NCBI GenBank assembly: GCA_034189725.1
Contig: JAXHUK010000088.1
Span: forward strand, 1-9,602
Origin: JAXHUK01 sp034189725
GTDB taxonomy: Bacteria; Chloroflexota; Dehalococcoidia; SZUA-161
Length of the DNA stretch: 9,602 bases
Direction: 5' to 3'
Shown here: positions 5,369-9,602 of the stretch, piece by piece
How the letters are laid out: every line of letters starts with the position of its first letter
Numbering within the stretch: position 1 is the first letter of the stretch
The notes under the pieces: generated by a model
What the model saw: only the letters and a program-made list of their open reading frames with translations
The model's database searches: none
Told to the model about the DNA's origin: nothing
Made by a program: the position numbers and the translations under genes

Positions 5369-5734
5369 TCAGGATTCCGGTTCCTCTGAATCCGGAGCTA
5401 CCTCTTTTATCAATTCGAGGAGGCGGCTACCCCGCTCGATAGACTCATCACGCTGGAAATTGAGCTCGGGAGTATAGCGTAGTGACAGACGTTCGCCGAG
5501 CCCTCGACGCAGGAATCCTGACGCTGATGTGAGAGCTTCTTCAGCCTGCTTCTTCTCTTCCTCCGAGCCCATAACGCTGATAAAGACTTTCGCATGTCTG
5601 AGGTCTGGCGATGTTCTTACTTCAGTCACGCTCACTATGCCGCCGAGTCTGGGATCTCTAATCTCACGCAGTATCAATTCACTTATTTCCTGACGTATAA
5701 GATCGTTTACCCGCGCTATTCTCCTGGTACTCAT
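5369..5734 (-). CDS. rbfA: 30S ribosome-binding factor A
   Basis: This 121-residue protein matches the RbfA family: RRIARVNDLIRQEISELILREIRDPRLGG at the N-terminus, the KH-like core with AKVFISVMGSEEEKK, and the closing RYTPELNFQRDESIERGSRLLELI. RbfA binds immature 30S subunits and helps mature the 5' end of 16S rRNA, notably in the cold. The ATG at 5732-5734 gives an N-terminus like other family members, but its ribosome site is weak. A TTG at 5758 would add eight residues and overlap the infB TGA (5755-5757), so coupling to infB termination is possible and the exact start is open. The C-terminal tail (APDSEEPES) is acidic and probably disordered. Confidence 0.92.
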   Translation of the reverse strand: MSTRRIARVNDLIRQEISELILREIRDPRLGGIVSVTEVRTSPDLRHAKVFISVMGSEEEKKQAEEALTSASGFLRRGLGERLSLRYTPELNFQRDESIERGSRLLELIKEVAPDSEEPES

Positions 5735-5754
5735 CTCATTCTGAACCAAACATG

Positions 5755-7581
5755 TCAATTTTTCTTCTCTTTCCTGTATGCCTCGATGATGTCACCGACC
5801 TCGAATGTTGAGAAACCATCGATACCGACACCGCATTCGAAACCGACGCCAAGTTCACGAACATCCTCTCTAAAATGCTTGAGACTTGATATATTGGAGT
5901 CGTGGATGGTCTCGCCATGGCGAATGATCCTGGCCAGTGCTCCTCGGCTTAGCTTGCCATCGGTAATATAGACCCCTGCTATCTTTGCCTGCTTGATGTT
6001 GAATGTAGCTCTTACCTCTCCATGTCCTTCGACGACGTCCACATACGTCGGCTCAAGCAAACCAGCAAGCGCTTTCTCAACATCTTCAATCAGAGTGTAT
6101 ATTACCTGATAGCAACGGATATCAATTCCATTGGACTCCGAAAGCAGCTTCGCTCCAGGCTCTGGAGATGTGTTGAATCCGATAATGATTCCATTCGAGG
6201 CGATAGCTAGCATGACATCGCTCTCGGTAATACTGCCGCTCCCTGAACGGACAATTCTCACTTTAGCCTTAGCGCCTCCGAGCCGTTCCAGCGACGTCTT
6301 TATCGGATCAAGGCTTCCCTGAACATCGGTCTTCAGAATTATATTTAGCTCTTTCGCCTGGCCTGTCTGGATTTGCGTGTAAATATTGCTCAAAGTAGGC
6401 GCTTTGTGCTCACTTATGCCCTCGACCACTTTTTGATGCCGCTCCAACTCAATGCGCGCCTCTTTCTCACTGCCGACTACTGTGAGGATATCTCCCGCCT
6501 GGGGGACGCTGTTGAGCCCCAGTATCTCCACCGGAGTAGAAGGCCCCGCCTTCTTCAGGCGCTTGCCTTTATCGTCGAACATCGCTTTAATTCTGCCCCT
6601 GGTGTCGCCACCCACCACGTTGTCGCCAATCTTAAGGGTGCCAGATTGTACTAGTACAGTAGCCAGAGTCCCTTTATTACTATCCAAACTAGCTTCGATA
6701 ACGACCATGGAGGCTGGGCGGTCGGGATTGGCTTTCAACTCTTGAATCTCGGCTACAATGAGCAGGTTTTCAAGCAGGTCTGGTATGCCATCGCCCCGTT
6801 TAGCTGATACCGGGACACAGATGATGTCCCCTCCCCATTCTTCGATGAGCAGGCCACTCTCGGTGAGTTGCTGCTTCACACGTTCCGGGTTTGCGTCCGG
6901 TTTATCTACCTTGTTAATTGCAATGACGATGGGAACTCCTGCTGCTCGAGCATGGTCGATAGCCTCCAAAGTCTGAGGCATAACTCCATCGTCAGCAGCG
7001 ATGACCAGTACTGCTATGTCAGTAGCTTCTGCACCTCGTGCCCGCATTGCGGTGAATGCTTCATGCCCTGGGGTATCGAGAAAGGTGATCTTTTGACCGT
7101 GAACTTCGACCTGGTAGGCACCGATGTGCTGGGTAATATTCCCGGCCTCGGTATCCACGACATTGGTTTGTCGTATGGCATCAAGGAGCTTGGTTTTTCC
7201 ATGGTCGACGTGTCCCATGATGGTCACTACAGCAGGGCGTGGTTGCAGTCTTGAGTTATTTTCCTCACTAACGTCATATCGCAAGGCTCCTTCAGCCGAG
7301 GACTTAGGCTCCTCTTGAACGTCGAAGCCGAGGTCAGTAGCTACTTTTGAGGCACTCTCGAAGTCGATTCCTTGATTGATGCTGGCCATGACGCCATTTC
7401 GCATTAAGTGCTTGATGATTTCGACAACACTGATTCCCAGGGTGTCACTCAATTGCTTAACTGTCATAATACGGGGAAGAACGACAAGAGTCTTGCCATC
7501 GGCTCTGGAAGTAGTTGAGGCTTTCACTTGGGCATAACCTGTATCTCTACCAACCTTTTCCCTGCCAGTTTTTCGCTTCAT
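5755..7581 (-). CDS. infB: Translation initiation factor IF-2
   Basis: The 608-residue GTPase brings fMet-tRNA to the 30S subunit and promotes subunit joining. From the ATG at 7581, an IF2_N-like domain spans about 39-89 (MTVKQLSDTLGISVVEIIKHL). The GTPase motifs follow in order: GHVDHGKT at 123-130, ITQHIGAY at 149-156, DTPGH at 169-173, NKVD at 223-226 and SAK at 259-261. Domain II, III and the fMet-tRNA-binding C-terminal region run to the end, including LKTDVQGS and the final VGIDGFSTFEVGDIIEAY. The N-terminal extension is very short, as in compact IF-2 forms; E. coli IF-2 is much longer. I preferred this ATG over an in-frame start at 7674 because GAGGGG (7591-7596) lies 9 nt upstream and the extra residues would overlap ylxR. 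It lies 19 nt after the ylxR stop. Confidence 0.97.
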   Translation of the reverse strand: MKRKTGREKVGRDTGYAQVKASTTSRADGKTLVVLPRIMTVKQLSDTLGISVVEIIKHLMRNGVMASINQGIDFESASKVATDLGFDVQEEPKSSAEGALRYDVSEENNSRLQPRPAVVTIMGHVDHGKTKLLDAIRQTNVVDTEAGNITQHIGAYQVEVHGQKITFLDTPGHEAFTAMRARGAEATDIAVLVIAADDGVMPQTLEAIDHARAAGVPIVIAINKVDKPDANPERVKQQLTESGLLIEEWGGDIICVPVSAKRGDGIPDLLENLLIVAEIQELKANPDRPASMVVIEASLDSNKGTLATVLVQSGTLKIGDNVVGGDTRGRIKAMFDDKGKRLKKAGPSTPVEILGLNSVPQAGDILTVVGSEKEARIELERHQKVVEGISEHKAPTLSNIYTQIQTGQAKELNIILKTDVQGSLDPIKTSLERLGGAKAKVRIVRSGSGSITESDVMLAIASNGIIIGFNTSPEPGAKLLSESNGIDIRCYQVIYTLIEDVEKALAGLLEPTYVDVVEGHGEVRATFNIKQAKIAGVYITDGKLSRGALARIIRHGETIHDSNISSLKHFREDVRELGVGFECGVGIDGFSTFEVGDIIEAYRKEKKN

Positions 7582-7590
7582 AGTAAAAAT

Positions 7591-7596
7591 CCCCTC
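7591..7596 (-). promoter_or_regulatory. Ribosome binding site that decides the infB start
   Basis: The minus strand reads GAGGGG, 9 nt before the ATG at 7581, in the short gap after ylxR. It supports the 608-residue form over the longer reading from 7674. Confidence 0.65.
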
Positions 7597-7600
7597 ACAT

Positions 7601-7921
7601 TTAGGGTTGGTGCGACATCTCGATTTCCTCAGCGGCTGTAAGCAGAGCTTTACCGTATGAAACCAGCTCAGCACGCTGCTCTAACGTTATCTCGGTCTTC
7701 AGGGCATGACCTAAGAATCTCTTTTTTAAGGCCAGGTCCCAGCATTCCTCTTTTTTACAGAGATATACTCCTCGACCAGCTTTTTTACCTCTCAGGTCAA
7801 TCTCTAGTGTTTTCTGTGGAGTGTGTACTATTCTCACGAGCTCCCACTTCGCCTTTTTCTGTTTGCATGCGACACACGTGCGCTCAGGTACATGTTTATG
7901 ACGCCTTGGAGAATCTGTCAT
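7601..7921 (-). CDS. ylxR: YlxR-family RNA-binding protein
   Basis: This 106-residue basic protein has the family hallmarks: VPERTCVACKQKK (11-23), LVRIV (28-32), and the DLRGKKAGRGVYLC run (42-55) with its conserved GRGxYLC core. Four cysteines (16, 19, 55, 60) could hold a metal, though cysteine content varies in the family. YlxR proteins bind RNA; the Bacillus subtilis member has been linked to modulation of RNase P. The gene between nusA and infB is the classic position. The ATG at 7919-7921 is preceded by AGGAG (7935-7939) at a rather long 13-nt spacing, in the 19-nt gap after nusA. The C-terminal third is helical and less conserved. Confidence 0.92.
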   Translation of the reverse strand: MTDSPRRHKHVPERTCVACKQKKAKWELVRIVHTPQKTLEIDLRGKKAGRGVYLCKKEECWDLALKKRFLGHALKTEITLEQRAELVSYGKALLTAAEEIEMSHQP

Positions 7922-7940
7922 TTACTACGTTTCACTCCTG

Positions 7941-9602
7941 TTAAGAGAGTTCATCATCGTCTTCGCGTGTGTCAAATAGCAGATGGGTTTTCCGTCTTTT
8001 CTTTCCCTTTTCATCGGCCTGTTTATCATCTCTGGAGCCTTTTTTCTTTTTCTTGCCTTTCTTTCTGCCGTCAGTTTCATGGCCGGGGTCACTGAGTACA
8101 AATATATCCTCAGCAAAACGAATCTGAGGTGACTCATCAACCTTGATGTCTTCAGGAGGTTCATAGGGGATGACCTCGCTTTCCTCTTCATACTCCTCTA
8201 TTACCTCTGGACTTTCCCCAAAAGCAGCTTCAATCTCATTCCGTACGGGTTCAGCCGTTTCTGGTAGGGAGACGGGGGCTGCCTCGATTGCGCTGAGCCG
8301 TTCTCTCACTTCATTGAGAGATTTCTGGCCAAAGCTCTTCAACAGCATTAAATCCGTGTCGCTTTTCTCCAGGAGTTCTCCAAGGTTGGTAATACCACTG
8401 CTCTGCAAGAGGTTGAAGGTACGGGCTGAAAGGCCAAGTTGCTCCAGGGGCATTTTGTAGTGCTCTGGCGAGACAGTGGTAGCACGTAGCGTTTCTATCT
8501 CAACCGCTTCCTCGGCTGGAGCAGCTTCCTCTTGTATCTCGTGTAGTTCAACAGGAGCTTCCGTTACTTTCTCCGCCTCGGCGGCTGTGGTACTCTTTAT
8601 ATCGATTCTCCAACCGGTGATGCGTGCAGCCAGCCTGGCATTTTGTCCTTCCTTTCCGATTGCCAGAGAAAGCTGATTGTCGGGCACGATGACGATCGCT
8701 GTGTTTTCATCTACGTTGATATCGACTCTCACAACCTGGGCAGGGCTGAGTGCATTCGCAATGAAAATCTTCGGATCGGCGTTCCATTCGATGACGTCAA
8801 TCCGTTCGCCATTGAGCTCGCTTACGATATTCTGAATCCTGACACCACGCAGACCGACGCAAGCGCCAACGGCGTCGAGTCCTTCCTGCTTCGCTGCTAC
8901 TGCTACCTTGCTGCGGTAGCCAGCTTCCCGGGCGATTTCCTCGATCTGGACGATGCCATTATATATTTCGGGAACCTCTAGTTCAAATAAACGGCGGACT
9001 AGATTGGGGTGTGATCGTGACAGTATTAACCGGGGACCTTTATTTGTACGGTTGACTTCCAGCAGGTAGAGCTTGAGCCTTTGACCGACGCGATATCGCT
9101 CCCCCCGCAATTGTTCAGCTGCGGGCAATATCCCTTCAGCTTTCCCCAGATCTATTACAGCTTGCCGTGGCTCCACTCGCTGTACAATGCCGCTTACGAT
9201 ATCGCCCTCGCGATCGATGAATTCTCCGAAAATGAACTCACGTTCAGCTTCACGGAGGCGTTGTAACACTACCTGTTTGGCAGTCTGTGCGGCTATTCGT
9301 CCGGAGTGGAATGACGTAGACTCCAGAGCAACCATCTCGCCGAGTTGAGCATCCCTCTTGATCCTCCGAGCATCGTCTAATGATATCTCCTGATACGTAT
9401 CAACTGGCTCTTTCACCACGACTTTGTTAGTGTAAATTCTGACATCACCACTAACCGGGTGAATCTTTACCGATATATTTTGGCGTGCACCGATCTCATC
9501 CTTCTTGAAAGCAGTGACAAGCGCTGCCTCAACTGCTGAGAATACCACTTCTTTGGGCAGGTTTCTCTCCGCGGCTAACTGAGTGATGGCAAGCAGAAAA
9601 TC
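7941..9602 (-). CDS. nusA: Transcription termination/antitermination factor NusA, lacking only its first codons
   Basis: The frame is open from the right edge; the first visible residues (DFLLAITQLAAERNLPKE) match the NusA N-terminus, so only a few codons are missing. 553 residues are visible. In order: RNA-polymerase-binding N-terminal domain (about 1-120), S1 domain (about 125-195, GDIVSGIVQRVEPRQAVIDLG), KH1 with GLRGVR near 250-254, and KH2 with GKEGQN near 316-321. NusA binds RNA polymerase and nascent RNA, and controls pausing, hairpin termination and antitermination. After KH2 come an acidic linker, a helical domain resembling the RNA polymerase alpha CTD (about 382-440), an acidic stretch (about 448-505), a lysine-rich block (about 512-538) and an acidic end (TREDDDELS). 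It is the first gene of the ylxR-infB-rbfA-truB operon; its promoter is off-window. Confidence 0.96.
   Translation of the reverse strand, partial: DFLLAITQLAAERNLPKEVVFSAVEAALVTAFKKDEIGARQNISVKIHPVSGDVRIYTNKVVVKEPVDTYQEISLDDARRIKRDAQLGEMVALESTSFHSGRIAAQTAKQVVLQRLREAEREFIFGEFIDREGDIVSGIVQRVEPRQAVIDLGKAEGILPAAEQLRGERYRVGQRLKLYLLEVNRTNKGPRLILSRSHPNLVRRLFELEVPEIYNGIVQIEEIAREAGYRSKVAVAAKQEGLDAVGACVGLRGVRIQNIVSELNGERIDVIEWNADPKIFIANALSPAQVVRVDINVDENTAIVIVPDNQLSLAIGKEGQNARLAARITGWRIDIKSTTAAEAEKVTEAPVELHEIQEEAAPAEEAVEIETLRATTVSPEHYKMPLEQLGLSARTFNLLQSSGITNLGELLEKSDTDLMLLKSFGQKSLNEVRERLSAIEAAPVSLPETAEPVRNEIEAAFGESPEVIEEYEEESEVIPYEPPEDIKVDESPQIRFAEDIFVLSDPGHETDGRKKGKKKKKGSRDDKQADEKGKKRRKTHLLFDTREDDDELS

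Noticed and set aside
7582..7674. N-terminal extension of IF-2 from 7674.
   Set aside because: It would overlap ylxR by over 70 nt in another frame, reads as cysteine- and arginine-rich shadow sequence, and contains the true ribosome site.

Overview
The window looks like chromosomal DNA from a free-living bacterium with roughly balanced base composition. My best guess is the phylum Chloroflexota, class Dehalococcoidia or a relative. This is an inference from memory of gene content (actinobacterial-type inositol-1-phosphate synthase, PimA-like glycosyltransferase and phosphatidylinositol-phosphate-synthase-like enzyme beside a compact nusA-ylxR-infB-rbfA-truB operon, plus a DUF5679 zinc-ribbon peptide and an archaeal-looking PHP phosphoesterase). 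No rRNA, tRNA, CRISPR array, insertion sequence or phage gene is visible, and gene packing is tight.

Layout. (1) Positions 2-220, plus strand: the end of a chagasin-family (I42) cysteine-peptidase inhibitor, followed by two hairpins that may end its transcript. (2) Positions 387-3254, minus strand: a three-gene operon, read ino1 -> pimA-like glycosyltransferase -> CDP-alcohol phosphatidyltransferase, with 4-nt and 44-nt gene overlaps. Together the enzymes predict synthesis of inositol phosphate, its attachment to CDP-diacylglycerol, and glycosylation of the resulting inositol lipid. (3) Positions 3361-4032, plus strand: a PHP-domain metal-dependent phosphoesterase, divergent from ino1 across a gap of about 106 nt that holds both candidate promoters. 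(4) Positions 4051-9602, minus strand: the translation/transcription operon nusA -> ylxR -> infB -> rbfA -> (215-nt gap) -> truB, then a 46-residue DUF5679 peptide with its own strong promoter. nusA is cut by the right edge and lacks only its first few codons.

How the genes work together. The right-hand block is a version of the widespread nusA-infB operon: NusA (pausing, termination, antitermination), YlxR (RNA-binding; linked to RNase P in Bacillus), IF-2 (initiation), RbfA (30S maturation) and TruB (tRNA pseudouridine-55). The left-hand block is an inositol-lipid pathway resembling the one mycobacteria use for phosphatidylinositol mannosides.

Most notable observations: the compact inositol-lipid operon in a probable non-actinobacterium; a NusA whose C-terminus carries a domain resembling the RNA polymerase alpha-subunit CTD followed by an acidic and lysine-rich tail; and an 18-bp inverted repeat in the -35/-10 spacer of the DUF5679 promoter, which looks like an operator. 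I did not find a wholly new system.
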